Positions 54,398 to 63,208 of a stretch of 64,000 nt of DNA are shown in pieces. The first letter of the stretch is position 1. Every line of letters starts with the position of its first letter. Under the pieces are notes generated by a model. That model was not told the origin of the DNA, did not search any database, and saw nothing but the letters and a program-made list of their open reading frames with translations. The DNA comes from Serratia sp. PL17 (GTDB lineage: Bacteria; Pseudomonadota; Gammaproteobacteria; Enterobacterales; Enterobacteriaceae): the NCBI RefSeq assembly GCF_017832355.1, contig NZ_JAFIBY010000001.1:1-64000 (forward strand). Reading direction: 5' to 3'. The translations under genes and the position numbers were made by a program.

Positions 54398-54853
54398 TTA
54401 TCGCCCTTCAGGGCGTCTGATCACAAATCCTCGCTCTCGATCGCCGTCGAACCCGGCGCGCAGATACAGCTGATGTGCGCCGGTACGTTGCTGGCCGGAG
54501 AGCAGCATCACTTTGTAGCACCCTTTTCGCCATGCCAATTGCAGCGTGTATTCGAGCATCGCTAATGCAATGCCTTGCCCGCGATGCGATGGGGCTGTGA
54601 TCACGTGTTCAATAATGCCGAACGGCTGCGCTTGATGGACCAGCCCCGGTACCATGGCCAGCATGCAGGTTGCTATGGGGCGTTCGTCCAGAGTGCTAAC
54701 GACCAGACGAATTGCCGGATTGTCCAGCAGGCGTTGCAATGCACGCAACGCAGTGTCTGGGCGCATCGGTTGATCTTGCGGGCGCAATTCCTGATACAGT
54801 GCCAGCAGGCTGGCAAGATCGCTCAACTGGGCCAGACGGTGGGTGATGGTCAT
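54398..54853 (-). CDS. GNAT-family N-acetyltransferase
   Basis: A 151-residue GCN5-type acetyltransferase. The start ATG 54853 is preceded by the strong ribosome-binding sequence AAAGGAGGAAAG; the frame extends 12 codons further but over that signal. The acetyl-CoA loop reads HRGQGIALAMLEYTLQLAW (about 90-108, the R-x-x-G-x-G/A motif), and LYLRAGFDGDRERGF near the end is the usual motif B. Substrate unknown. Convergent with pbpG and divergent from the VOC gene. Confidence 0.84.
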   Translation of the reverse strand: MTITHRLAQLSDLASLLALYQELRPQDQPMRPDTALRALQRLLDNPAIRLVVSTLDERPIATCMLAMVPGLVHQAQPFGIIEHVITAPSHRGQGIALAMLEYTLQLAWRKGCYKVMLLSGQQRTGAHQLYLRAGFDGDRERGFVIRRPEGR

Positions 54854-54935
54854 CTTTCCTCCTTTCAACCGTCGCGGCGGCTTATCCATCCGCTATCATC
54901 AATGAATACCCTATCGTACGCAGAGGGAACATCCA

Positions 54936-55343
54936 ATGAGTAACGTTTCAACCTTTGTCATGTTTCAGGGCGATGCCCAACAGGCGATTGATCTTTATAG
55001 CGAACTGTTCCCCGGTTTCCGGGTTCAGCAGGTGCAGCATTATGATGAGCAGGATACGGGGCCGCGGCGGATCAAGTACGCGGCTATCGATTTTGAACGG
55101 CATAACCTGGTCTTTACCGACAGCCCAGTCAGCCACGATTTCAGCTTTACCCCCGCGGTGTCACTGCACGTTAATCTCGCGACCGACGCGGAACTGGAGC
55201 GGATTTTTACCCGTCTGGCTGCGGGCGGTGAGGTCTTGATGCCGATCGATGATTATGGTTTCAGCGCCCGTTTCGGCTGGCTGAATGACCGCTTTGGTTT
55301 GTCCTGGCAGTTGAACGTGCCGGCCGGTGATTTAGGCCGATAA
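54936..55343 (+). CDS. VOC-superfamily protein (PhnB/YjdN-like)
   Basis: A 135-residue protein of the glyalaxase/bleomycin-resistance superfamily, PhnB-like group: FVMFQGDAQQAIDLYSELFPG at the start, IDFERHNLVFTDSP and FSFTPAVSLHVNLATDAELERIFTRLAAGGEVLMP, then FGWLNDRFGLSWQL at the end. The expected metal ligands are not clear. Such proteins often act as binding or antirepression factors; the function here is unknown. AGAGGGAA lies 6 bases before the ATG. Confidence 0.82.
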   Translation: MSNVSTFVMFQGDAQQAIDLYSELFPGFRVQQVQHYDEQDTGPRRIKYAAIDFERHNLVFTDSPVSHDFSFTPAVSLHVNLATDAELERIFTRLAAGGEVLMPIDDYGFSARFGWLNDRFGLSWQLNVPAGDLGR

Positions 55344-55440
55344 CCTTGGTGTTTTCAGCGATCGCCCCATACCCATTCAGGGGTGTTTAACACTATGCTA
55401 AACGGATAATGACCAATGACGTTGAAAAGGATGGATCACT

Positions 55441-56361
55441 TTGGCCGGAAGTAGCTTACTGACTTTAATTGATGATATTGCCTCACTGTTGGACGATGTC
55501 TCGTTGATGACCAAAATGGCGGCGAAAAAAACTGCCGGGGTCTTGGGGGACGATCTGGCGCTGAATGCGCAGCAGGTGTCTGGGGTAAAGGCCGACCGCG
55601 AGCTGCCGGTGGTGTGGGGCGTGGCCAAGGGGTCGTTTATTAATAAAGCGATTCTGGTGCCGCTGGCATTATTGATCAGTGCATTCGCGCCTTGGGCGAT
55701 CACTCCGCTGCTGATGGTGGGCGGTGCCTACCTGTGTTACGAAGGTTTTGAGAAGGTGTTTCATAGCTTGACCCACAGCAAACAAGCGGGTGAAGAGAAA
55801 AAAGACGCGTTGGACGCCACGGAAGACGTGGTGGCCTACGAAAAACGCAAGGTAAAGGGCGCGATCCGCACCGACTTTGTGCTTTCTGCCGAGATTATCG
55901 CCATTACATTGGGTACCGTGGCTGGCGCGACCTTCAGCCAACAGGTGATCGTACTGTGCGGTATTGCGATTGTCATGACGGTGGGGGTTTACGGCATTGT
56001 GGCCGGCATCGTTAAACTCGATGACTTGGGGCTGTATCTGAGCCGAAAAAGCAGCGAACTGGTACGTTCGATCGGCAATGGGATTGTCAGTGCCGCGCCT
56101 TATCTTATGAAGACCCTGTCCGTTGTCGGTACTATCGCCATGTTTATGGTCGGGGGCGGCATTTTGACCCACGGCCTACCGCCTGTACATCATCTGTTTG
56201 AAGACTGGGCATCTTACGCCACCGTGGTGCCGACCTTCGGTCATATCCTACAGGGCGTTATTCCCGCCTTACTCAATGTGGCGTTCGGCCTGGTTGCCGG
56301 CGGTGCAGTGCTGCTGGTGGTGTCGGCTCTGGGTACGATTCGCGGTCGTTTAAAAGCCTGA
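55441..56361 (+). CDS. yedI: DUF808 inner-membrane protein YedI
   Basis: A 306-residue protein (E. coli YedI 305) with about seven helices and a soluble N-terminal segment [41 protein letters not shown] in parts. The start is TTG at 55441 (AAGGAT about 8 bases before): the E. coli protein begins MANSSLLTL and the homologous start here reads A-G-S-S-L-L-T-L directly after the TTG; no in-frame ATG is upstream. Function unknown; the family has been suggested as membrane transporters. Confidence 0.9.
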   Translation: MAGSSLLTLIDDIASLLDDVSLMTKMAAKKTAGVLGDDLALNAQQVSGVKADRELPVVWGVAKGSFINKAILVPLALLISAFAPWAITPLLMVGGAYLCYEGFEKVFHSLTHSKQAGEEKKDALDATEDVVAYEKRKVKGAIRTDFVLSAEIIAITLGTVAGATFSQQVIVLCGIAIVMTVGVYGIVAGIVKLDDLGLYLSRKSSELVRSIGNGIVSAAPYLMKTLSVVGTIAMFMVGGGILTHGLPPVHHLFEDWASYATVVPTFGHILQGVIPALLNVAFGLVAGGAVLLVVSALGTIRGRLKA

Positions 56362-56369
56362 TCATTTCG

Positions 56370-56397
56370 CCGGGTGCATCTTCTGCACCCGGTTTAT
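56370..56397 (+). terminator. Terminator after yedI
   Basis: CCGGGTGCA (56370-56378), TCTTC, TGCACCCGG (56384-56392), followed by TTTATTTATT: a clear rho-independent terminator that slightly overlaps the stop of the convergent acetyltransferase. Confidence 0.85.
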
Positions 56398-56942
56398 TTA
56401 TTATTCTGCGGCAAACTATGATTACCCTCTCCCAGCATGCGCTGCATGATATGGGTGTCACGCCATTCACCGAACTTAAAGCCTACCGCTTTTAATGTGC
56501 CTACGCTGGTAAACCCCAGTTTCTGATGCAAGGCCAGCGAGCCATGATTATCCTTGGCATTGCCGACGGTCGCCAACATTTGACGCCAGGGGCCGCGTTC
56601 GCAGCGGGCAATCAGTTCTGACAGCAACGCTTTACCGATACCTTTCCCCTGCTGACCCTCGGCGATATAGACGGAGTCTTCCACGGTGAACCGGTAGGCC
56701 GGGCGCGGTCGATAAGGTGTGGCATAGCAATAACCCACCACGAGATGTGCTTGTTTGGCGAGCAACCAGGGTAAGCCCGCTTCCTGCACTTTGCTGAGGC
56801 GCTGTTGCATTTCTTCCAACGTCGGGGGCATTTCTTCAAATGACGCTGCGCCGTACAACACATGATGGGTGTAAATCTGCAGTACGGCGGCCATGTCGTC
56901 TGGCGTAGCGTCGACAAGCATCAGCGGAGCTGCTGGAGGCAT
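56394..56942 (-). CDS. GNAT acetyltransferase, phosphinothricin acetyltransferase-like (PAT/YncA group)
   Basis: A 182-residue protein with the PAT-type pattern: DMAAVLQIYTHHVLYGAASFEEMPPTLEEM (about 16-45, in parts), AYRFTVEDSVYIAEGQQGKGIGKALLSELI with the acetyl-CoA motif Q-Q-G-K-G-I-G (about 97-103) and HQKLGFTSVGTLKAVGFKFGEWRDTHIMQRML, the usual C-terminus. Family members acetylate phosphinothricin, methionine sulfoximine or methionine sulfone. An alternative start is Met8. Confidence 0.87.
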   Translation of the reverse strand: MPPAAPLMLVDATPDDMAAVLQIYTHHVLYGAASFEEMPPTLEEMQQRLSKVQEAGLPWLLAKQAHLVVGYCYATPYRPRPAYRFTVEDSVYIAEGQQGKGIGKALLSELIARCERGPWRQMLATVGNAKDNHGSLALHQKLGFTSVGTLKAVGFKFGEWRDTHIMQRMLGEGNHSLPQNNK

Positions 56943-57050
56943 AGGGATACCTGTTTACCTTGAAAAATAAGAAGATAAACGCATTATGCACCCTGTTCTA
57001 CAACAAGGTAAATTGGGCTTTCTTATGCTGAAGATAAGAAAAACCTATGG

Positions 57051-57974
57051 TTAACCTATGGCCGAGCGCCGTGGCATAAAACGCATGAATATGCCCGAAG
57101 CCAAAAGCACGCCAAGGATCACCCAGGCTGCCCCGGCCAACTGCCAAGCATTGGGGGCGGTACCTGTGACTGTTGCCACCAACATGGTGAAAACCGGCGC
57201 CAGATTAAAGAAAATTGCGGTGCGTACCGAACCGATTTTTTCCAGCCCGTTGAACCACAGCAAGTAGGCCAGCAGTGACCCACACAGTGCCAGATACGCC
57301 ACGGCGGCATGTACGCCAAGGCTGGCTGAGGCCAGGTTTTGCAGTGGGTTCTCGAAGATAAATCCCAGGGGCAGCAGGGCCAGGGTGCCGAACAGCATTG
57401 AATAACTGGTGTTTTCGATGGCAGTGGCATGACGGACCAGACGACGGGTGCCAACCATATTCAATGCCCAGGCGAGGCTACCGAGTAAAATAATGCCATC
57501 GCCGGGGCTCACCTCCAGACGCAACAGCGTTTGAATATGGCCTTTGGTGATCACCAACACCACGCCGATAAAACCAGCCAGCAGACCGGCGATGCGTGAT
57601 CCGTTCAGTTTTTCATTCTCCCAAATTACGCCAAAGACCAGTGTCCATAACGGTGTCGTGGCGAGGATCAGCGCGCCATTGACCGGCGTGGTGGACTGCA
57701 GACCGAAAAAGGTGCACAGATTGAATATCGTGAACCCCAGTACACCCAGCACTAGATAAGCCAGCCAGTTGCTTTTCAGCGTACTCAGGCGCAGCTGCCC
57801 GCGCAGGCCGAAAAACACCAACAGCGCCAGCGTTGCCAAACTGAAACGTTCGATAGATGCGCTGATTGGTGGCTGATGGGCGATGATGTAGGCACCGGCA
57901 TTAAAGTTGGTGCCCCAGAAAAAGGTGGCGACAATGACGCCCAGATAGGCCAGCGGCAGCGAGGTTTTCATCAT
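57051..57974 (-). CDS. EamA/DMT-type permease
   Basis: A 307-residue ten-helix permease: ATFFWGTNFNAGAYIIAHQPP in the first helix, VNGALILATTPLWTLVFGVIWENEKLNGSRIAGLLAGFIGVVLVI in the fourth and fifth, and the repeat structure of the EamA pair after residue 155. The frame opens with TTG 57992, but AGGAAA stands just before two ATG codons at 57974 and 57971, which I prefer. It is divergent from the LysR gene at 58073, which probably controls it. Confidence 0.85.
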   Translation of the reverse strand: MMKTSLPLAYLGVIVATFFWGTNFNAGAYIIAHQPPISASIERFSLATLALLVFFGLRGQLRLSTLKSNWLAYLVLGVLGFTIFNLCTFFGLQSTTPVNGALILATTPLWTLVFGVIWENEKLNGSRIAGLLAGFIGVVLVITKGHIQTLLRLEVSPGDGIILLGSLAWALNMVGTRRLVRHATAIENTSYSMLFGTLALLPLGFIFENPLQNLASASLGVHAAVAYLALCGSLLAYLLWFNGLEKIGSVRTAIFFNLAPVFTMLVATVTGTAPNAWQLAGAAWVILGVLLASGIFMRFMPRRSAIG

Positions 57975-58072
57975 GGTTTCCTGTGGTGACAAAATAAACA
58001 GAAAACAGTTTGCGCTCTAACTCTTTGCGTTAATATTCCCCATATGTTCACTTTTGATGTGAGAAAACGCCC

Positions 58073-58951
58073 ATGTTTAATTGGGAAGATCTGCACTACT
58101 TCATGGTGTTCGCGCAGGAAAAATCGCTGTCGGGTGCCGCCCGCAGCTTGAAGGTCGATCACGCCACCGTCGCTCGGCGTATTGCCAGTCTGGAAACGTC
58201 GCTCAAGTTAAAGTTGGTGGATCGTCGCCCGCGCAGCTACTTGCTGACTGCCGACGGACAACGAATCGCCGCAGAGGGCGACAGCATGACCCTCAACGCT
58301 TTTGCGGTCGGCCGCGCCGCACTCAGCGGCCGACAGGGCATTGCAGGGGTCGTGACGCTAAGCGTACCGCCCGTGATGGGGCTGAAGCTGATCGCGCCGC
58401 GCATTGTCCAGTTACAGCGGCGTTATCCCGATTTACAGCTGACCTTACTGGCGGATACGGCTAACGTCTCGTTGCTGCGCGGGGAAGCGGATATTGCCAT
58501 TCGCCTCAGTCGCGCCAGTGAGAGCGATCTGGTCACCCGAAAGATTGGCACTGTTGAATTTGGTCTGTATGCCAATGCGGGGTATTTACAGGCGACGCCG
58601 GAGACAGAATGGGGGTTTATCGGTTATCACGATCCGCGGGCGGCTTCGGTCCAGCAGAAATGGCTGTTGGAGCAGGCTGGCGAGCGAGCGCTGGTCATGC
58701 GCAGCAACGACTTGATGATTCAGGCCGCAGCTGCGGAAGCCGGCACGGGCATTGCGCTGTTGCCTCATTTTATCGGCCAGGAACTGGGGCTTGATCGTCT
58801 TGCGGGAACGCGTTCGCTCCAGCGCGAGATTTGGCTAACGGTGCATAACGACATCCGTCATGCACCGGGCATTGCCGCCGTGACGGCATTTTTATTGGAC
58901 TGCTATGCGGACGTTGTCGGTATTACCCGGCTGGTGGACACCCTCGGCTGA
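58073..58951 (+). CDS. LysR-family regulator
   Basis: A 292-residue LysR regulator: NWEDLHYFMVFAQEKSLSGAARSLKVDHATVARRIASLE in parts at 3-41, then an effector domain. It faces the DMT permease at 57974 (98-base gap) and converges on the MerR gene with a 6-base gap. The last residues DVVGITRLVDTLG do not match the usual ends; ligand unknown. Confidence 0.87.
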   Translation: MFNWEDLHYFMVFAQEKSLSGAARSLKVDHATVARRIASLETSLKLKLVDRRPRSYLLTADGQRIAAEGDSMTLNAFAVGRAALSGRQGIAGVVTLSVPPVMGLKLIAPRIVQLQRRYPDLQLTLLADTANVSLLRGEADIAIRLSRASESDLVTRKIGTVEFGLYANAGYLQATPETEWGFIGYHDPRAASVQQKWLLEQAGERALVMRSNDLMIQAAAAEAGTGIALLPHFIGQELGLDRLAGTRSLQREIWLTVHNDIRHAPGIAAVTAFLLDCYADVVGITRLVDTLG

Positions 58952-58957
58952 GTGAGG

Positions 58958-59983
58958 CTAACCACGCATCAACTGCGCCACCGCCTGCTGCAAATAACGC
59001 AACAGCGGCGGTGTTAGCCAGGTGCCCTCAACCAACGTAGGTTCACGCTCCATTGCCTGGCGGATTTTCATTTGAGTGGCGGGGTCGGTACCCGCATAGG
59101 ATTGGAACAGCTCAAGCCATTGAGCTGCCAGGCGTGTCGCCCGTTCAGATTCTGGCGGTACACCGTCATTCAATGCCTGGTGGAACTGGGCTATCAATGC
59201 CGGCCATTCCTGCAGCCGGGTGAAATAGTGCCGGCGGACATAGGCGTACTCTTCTGCCGACAGGTATTTTTGGTAAATAGACAGCTTGGTTTCAGCAAAT
59301 GCGCGGGTGACGTAATCAGTCATTGCCGGGGTGATGCCCGTTTGTTCGCGCATTGAAGGCTCTTCGGCATGCATGGCATTTAACCGAGTAAGAAATGCCG
59401 GGTTGTTTGCGGTATCGCGTTCCAGCATCAGCATCCAACGTCGGGCCAGATCCTGAGCCTGTGGCGCTTGCGGCGCAACGCCGTTTTCGATCAGCTGGCG
59501 AATACCGCTGACCAGTTCGCCCCATTCCCGGTTACGCGTTGGGTTGGCCTGATAGAAAGGCAGTTGTGCCAGTTCGTCTGCGGTAAAATATTTATCGTAC
59601 ATGGTCATTAACTCCAACGTAGCCAGCCAGTCGTTCAACTCAGGTTCGTCACCGACGGAAAGCTGTGCGTGCATTTGCTGTAAACGGTCGCGCAGTGTGG
59701 CGGTCTGCACCAGTTGCCGATTCAGCATGGTGATTTGCTGTTCGATCACGGTGGTGAGTGCCATCCCTGAACGCGCCAGAATTGCCCCGACCTCCGCCAG
59801 CGTCACCCCCATTCGGCGCAATGCCTGAATATGGTGCAGGCGAGTGATGTCGGCCCGGTTATATAAGCGATAGCCGGCGTCGGAACGCGCAGAAGGAACC
59901 AGCAAACCTATGCTGTCGTAGTAATGTAACGTCCTGACCGTGATGCCGGAACGGCGAGCCAGTTCGCCAACTTTCAGTAACAT
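58958..59983 (-). CDS. MerR-family regulator with two tandem TipAS-like domains (AlbA-like)
   Basis: A 341-residue protein. Residues 1-72 are a MerR winged helix (KVGELARRSGITVRTLHYYDSIGLL, YRLYNRADITRLHHIQALRRMG), 75-118 the linking coiled coil, then two repeats of the drug-binding TipAS fold: YFTADELAQLPFYQ...EWGELVSGIRQLIENGVAP (about 132-230) and YLSAEEYAYVRRHY...EWPALIAQFHQALNDGVPP (about 240-335). AlbA of Klebsiella has this build and traps albicidin. An ATG at 59602 (Met128) and one at 59608 (Met126) with GGAG just upstream could yield the drug-binding half alone, as the short TipAS and AlbAS proteins. A MerR-type 19-bp-spacer promoter precedes the gene. Confidence 0.85.
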   Translation of the reverse strand: MLLKVGELARRSGITVRTLHYYDSIGLLVPSARSDAGYRLYNRADITRLHHIQALRRMGVTLAEVGAILARSGMALTTVIEQQITMLNRQLVQTATLRDRLQQMHAQLSVGDEPELNDWLATLELMTMYDKYFTADELAQLPFYQANPTRNREWGELVSGIRQLIENGVAPQAPQAQDLARRWMLMLERDTANNPAFLTRLNAMHAEEPSMREQTGITPAMTDYVTRAFAETKLSIYQKYLSAEEYAYVRRHYFTRLQEWPALIAQFHQALNDGVPPESERATRLAAQWLELFQSYAGTDPATQMKIRQAMEREPTLVEGTWLTPPLLRYLQQAVAQLMRG

Positions 59984-60013
59984 GAAGTGTGCTCCTCCCT
60001 TGTGCGTGCAGAA

Positions 60014-60044
60014 ATACTAAAGCCTGACGTCGCGTTAGGGTCAA
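60014..60044 (-). promoter_or_regulatory. MerR-type promoter/operator with 19-base spacer
   Basis: On the minus strand TTGACC (60044-60039), 19 bases, TAGTAT (60019-60014); the spacer contains the dyad CCTAACG-CGA-CGTCAGG. Overlong spacers with a central dyad are the hallmark of promoters that MerR-family proteins bend into activity, so the gene is probably autoregulated. Confidence 0.75.
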
Positions 60045-60077
60045 GGGGGAGGATGGGGATATTTTGAGGGAGGGGTA

Positions 60078-60099
60078 CGGGTTCTGCGATGAGAACCCG
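60078..60099 (-). terminator. Hairpin after nlpA
   Basis: CGGGTTCT (60078-60085), GCGATG, AGAACCCG (60092-60099), 10 bases beyond the nlpA stop. A stable stem but without a run of T on the minus strand. Confidence 0.4.
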
Positions 60100-60108
60100 C
60101 AATTGACA

Positions 60109-60921
60109 TTACCAGCCTTTTACCGCACCACCGTTAAAGATTTTTTCGGCGGCCTTGGCCACTTCATCCGACTCGTAGGCTTTGATGAAGTTTTGTACGT
60201 TAGGTGCATCTTTGTTGTCTTCACGCGTCACTATGATGTTGGTGTATGGTGAATTCTTGTCTTCGATAAAGATGCCGTCCTTGGTGGGTGTCAGGCCTGT
60301 TTGGTTGATGTAAGTGGTGCTGATGACAGCCACGGTGACTTTGGGATCGTCCAGCACCTGAGGCAATTGCGCCCCTTCCAATTCCATAATCTTATAGTTA
60401 TGCGGGTTGGCGCTGATATCCAGCGAGGTTGGCAGCAGCCCTTTGCCCGGTTTCAGCGTAATCAAGCCGGTTTTCTCCAGCAGGAGCAGCGCACGGCCGA
60501 GGTTGGTGGGATCCAGGGGAATGGCAATGACCGCGCCATCCTGCAATTCTTTCAGTGATTTGATTTTTTTCGAATAACCGGCCATAGGAAACACGAAGGT
60601 ATTGCCGACCGCGACCAGTTTATATCCGTGATCTTTATTCTGCTGTTCGAGGAACGGGCGGTGCTGGAAGACGTTAGCATCCAACTCACCTTTATCGGTA
60701 GCGTCGTTGGGCAGCAGTGAACCGCTGAACCCGACCAGTTCGACGTCCAGGCCGTATTTGTCTTTAGCCACCTGCTTGGCGACCTCCGCCACGTCCTGTT
60801 CTGCACCGTTGATTACCCCGACCTTGATATGGTTCTGATCGGTTTTTTTCTCGCAGCCTTGAAGCGCCAGTACGGCGGCGAACGCTGCCAGCAGAGGGGT
60901 ATAACGCCAGTTTTTGGTCAT
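60109..60921 (-). CDS. nlpA: Lipoprotein-28, NlpA (methionine-binding-like)
   Basis: A 270-residue periplasmic binding lipoprotein of the MetQ/NlpA family (E. coli NlpA 272). From ATG 60921 it has a lipoprotein signal peptide ending in the lipobox L-A-L-Q-G-C23. It groups with NlpA rather than MetQ by VINGAEQDVAEVAKQVA, VGFSGSLLPNDATDKGELDANVFQHRPFLEQ in parts and IMELEGAQLPQVLDDPKV. NlpA is inner-membrane anchored and a minor supplement to MetQ for D- or L-methionine. No metNI genes lie beside it. The frame upstream to 61002 is not part of the gene. Confidence 0.93.
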   Translation of the reverse strand: MTKNWRYTPLLAAFAAVLALQGCEKKTDQNHIKVGVINGAEQDVAEVAKQVAKDKYGLDVELVGFSGSLLPNDATDKGELDANVFQHRPFLEQQNKDHGYKLVAVGNTFVFPMAGYSKKIKSLKELQDGAVIAIPLDPTNLGRALLLLEKTGLITLKPGKGLLPTSLDISANPHNYKIMELEGAQLPQVLDDPKVTVAVISTTYINQTGLTPTKDGIFIEDKNSPYTNIIVTREDNKDAPNVQNFIKAYESDEVAKAAEKIFNGGAVKGW

Positions 60922-61054
60922 CAAGTTTTCCCTGAAAAAAACAATAAAATCAGTTGGTTTTGTACTGCTAGCTAAGCCTGAACCTGCGGGGAAGTCAAAC
61001 ACTTGCTCAGCACAAAGAGGTATAGCTAATAACCGGACGTTTTATTGTGCACCT

Positions 61055-61891
61055 TTATTTTGCGCGCAAAACCACGATGCCTGGCGTGGCCAGCACGTAA
61101 TCCATAAAGGGCGAGTCCACCACCTGCATATTCTCTTTGCGTGAAGAGGCATTACGCAGCACGGGGCCGTTTGGGGTCATGATATAGATGCCGGTATGGG
61201 TAACGTCCAGGCCGGCCAGATTGGTGTAAATACCGATATAATCACCGGTGTGCAACTGGGCCAACACGTGGTCATCAATAAAATCACTGGGCAGGTACGT
61301 GATACTGCGCTGTACGTTTTTCAGGCCCGGCAAATAGCTGCTGCCGTCGGACTTCTGGTTCAGGTTTTTCGTCAGCGTGACACTGTGCGGGCTGAGTGTA
61401 GCGGTAATATCCGTCACGTTGGTTTTAGCCTGGTGTGACCAGTCGGTAAAGAAGTGTTTGCGTTGCAGGAAGTTAATGTCGCCGTTGGCGTAGCGAATGT
61501 GAATCAGCCGCTGGACAAAGTCTGCCTGGTTGTTTGCCTGACTCAAGGCATCGACATAATCGATATAAGTAAAGCAATCCAAACCGCGGAAGTCGATCAC
61601 CAATTTTTCCGGTGTATCCTGCGAACCCACCAGCATATTCGCGACGTAGGCTGTACCAAGGAATGGCCGGGATAGCAGGTCGATCATGCGTCCGTTATCT
61701 TTTTGCACGTCTGCCGGCGCGGCAGCGCGCAAGGAAAGAAGAGCGTTGAGTTCATTTAACGTGTGATTATCCATGCTGGCCTTGAGATTTGCAGGTGGGG
61801 TGGAAATGGGTTCAGGCGTTTGCCTTACGGGGATTTTATCTGCACAACCGGCAAGCGCAATAGCCAATATCAATGAAACAACCTTGTACAT
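61055..61891 (-). CDS. DUF1460 lipoprotein, NlpC/P60-like amidase
   Basis: A 278-residue lipoprotein from ATG 61891 with signal peptide ending I-A-L-A-G-C16. The DUF1460 family is a circularly permuted cysteine-peptidase-like fold related to N-acetylmuramoyl-L-alanine amidases. Candidate catalytic residues are Cys in FRGLDCFTYIDYVDAL (about residue 105) and His in LDVTHTGIYIMT (about 235). The expected role is peptidoglycan cleavage or turnover in the periplasm. It is a single gene 133 bases upstream of nlpA on the same strand. Confidence 0.82.
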   Translation of the reverse strand: MYKVVSLILAIALAGCADKIPVRQTPEPISTPPANLKASMDNHTLNELNALLSLRAAAPADVQKDNGRMIDLLSRPFLGTAYVANMLVGSQDTPEKLVIDFRGLDCFTYIDYVDALSQANNQADFVQRLIHIRYANGDINFLQRKHFFTDWSHQAKTNVTDITATLSPHSVTLTKNLNQKSDGSSYLPGLKNVQRSITYLPSDFIDDHVLAQLHTGDYIGIYTNLAGLDVTHTGIYIMTPNGPVLRNASSRKENMQVVDSPFMDYVLATPGIVVLRAK

Positions 61892-61994
61892 TGTACCCCC
61901 CACGGTTTTGGCGTGTTAACAGACAAATGTTAACAGTTCTCACCTTGGTCCGGCGTTTTAATGCTTAAACACAGCCTCAACGGTCGGCTATCAC

Positions 61995-62537
61995 TCAATA
62001 CCCCATTTCGCTGTTAAACGGCAAATACCAGAATAGCGCGATCTCGTGATCGGCGAGGTCAGGATGAGCGCGATACAGCAAATGGTCGATACCGCCGAGG
62101 ATAAAACCAAAACGTTGATAGCAGCGGCAGGCGGGCAGGTTAGTATTTTGCGTTTCGAGCATCAGGCCGGAAGTTTCGTGGCGTTGTGCCCAGAGCTTCG
62201 CTGTTTCAAGCAGGGCTGTCGCAATCCCCAGGCGGCGCACATGGGCACTGACGACGATCTCTTCGATGAGCGCATAGCCATTCCAGTTATTGCTGAGCGT
62301 GATGTGACCCACCGCCTCGCCACGATGACGGGCCAAAAAGGTTTCGCTTTCCTCATTGACGAACGGGGCTAACGGGTAGTCTTTGCGGAATGGCGTGACC
62401 GGCAGCAGCGGCCAACTGTCGATCGGCGTGTCGAAAGCCGGCTGGGCATAGCGTGCAATCTGAAAGCCAAAGTCGCAGCTTGTCAGGTACCCGTCGGGTA
62501 AACGGGTGACGGGAGTAATTTGGATCGCTGGGCTCAT
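61995..62537 (-). CDS. GNAT acetyltransferase (streptothricin/aminoglycoside acetyltransferase-like)
   Basis: A 180-residue acetyltransferase with the motif VVSAHVRRLGIATALLETAKLWA (about 93-115; R-R-L-G-I-A is the acetyl-CoA loop) and GLMLETQNTNLPACRCYQRFGFILGG, the pattern seen in streptothricin acetyltransferases. Other features: FDTPIDSWPLLP and ITLSNNWNGYALIEEIVV. Its ATG overlaps the stop of the LbH gene by 4 bases, so the two are co-translated. Substrate unknown; resistance is not shown. Confidence 0.84.
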   Translation of the reverse strand: MSPAIQITPVTRLPDGYLTSCDFGFQIARYAQPAFDTPIDSWPLLPVTPFRKDYPLAPFVNEESETFLARHRGEAVGHITLSNNWNGYALIEEIVVSAHVRRLGIATALLETAKLWAQRHETSGLMLETQNTNLPACRCYQRFGFILGGIDHLLYRAHPDLADHEIALFWYLPFNSEMGY

Positions 62538-63016
62538 GGGGCAAGCTCCCTCAACAAACGCGCCGGATTACCGGCATAGATCCCTTTGCGGGTGATGTTT
62601 TTGGTGACGACTGACCCGGCACCGATCACGGTGCCGCTGCAAATTTCCACTGCCAGCACCGTGGTACCGGAGCCAATAGAAACATGATCACCAATCAGTG
62701 TGCGGCCCCAGCTTGCGGCATCGGCATTGGGGGCGCCTTCTTTAAACAGATCGTTCGCGAAGGTGACATTGTGGCCGATGAAACAATCGTCGCCGATGGT
62801 GACATATTCACAGATAAAGCTGTGTGACTGGATTTTGCTGCGGGCACCAATGCTGACGTTTTTTTGGATTTCGACAAAGGGCCCGACGAATACGCCCTCG
62901 CCGAGCCGGCAGCCATACAGATTGCAGGGCTGAACGACGGTGACATTTTGTCCGGCGTCGACATCGACAATGCCAACATGGCGAACGGTAAGGACAGATG
63001 ACATGGCGTTTCTCAC
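62534..63016 (-). CDS. Hexapeptide-repeat (LbH) N-acetyltransferase
   Basis: A 160-residue left-handed beta-helix acyltransferase of the WbpD/WlbB type: repeated hexapeptides in VTVVQPCNLYGCRLGEGVFVGPF, VSIGARSKIQSHSFICEYVTIGDDCFIGHNVTF in parts and HVSIGSGTTVLAVEICSGTVIGAGSVV, ending AGNPARLL. WlbB-type enzymes acetylate amino sugars for surface glycans. The frame opens with GTG 63016, ATG 63004 (MSSVLTVRHVG) is also possible; both have weak Shine-Dalgarno sequences. Coupled to the downstream GNAT by an ATGA overlap, which is an unusual pairing of acetyltransferases of two folds. Confidence 0.82.
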   Translation of the reverse strand: MRNAMSSVLTVRHVGIVDVDAGQNVTVVQPCNLYGCRLGEGVFVGPFVEIQKNVSIGARSKIQSHSFICEYVTIGDDCFIGHNVTFANDLFKEGAPNADAASWGRTLIGDHVSIGSGTTVLAVEICSGTVIGAGSVVTKNITRKGIYAGNPARLLRELAP

Positions 63017-63208
63017 GGCAGTGGCGCAGTGGGCGAATTATAAAACAAACTGTGGTTACGTCTGTGCTTTCCGAACGTTTTTTCAGCGAAAGACTATAAT
63101 TAATACAGGGGAGAGAGCCCCGTGGCCGCAATCCTCGTACGGTTAGTCATCCGTCAGAGGGGTAAATTCGTTCGCCGATCGCGACCTACGGCGATGAGGA
63201 GGTGTCTC

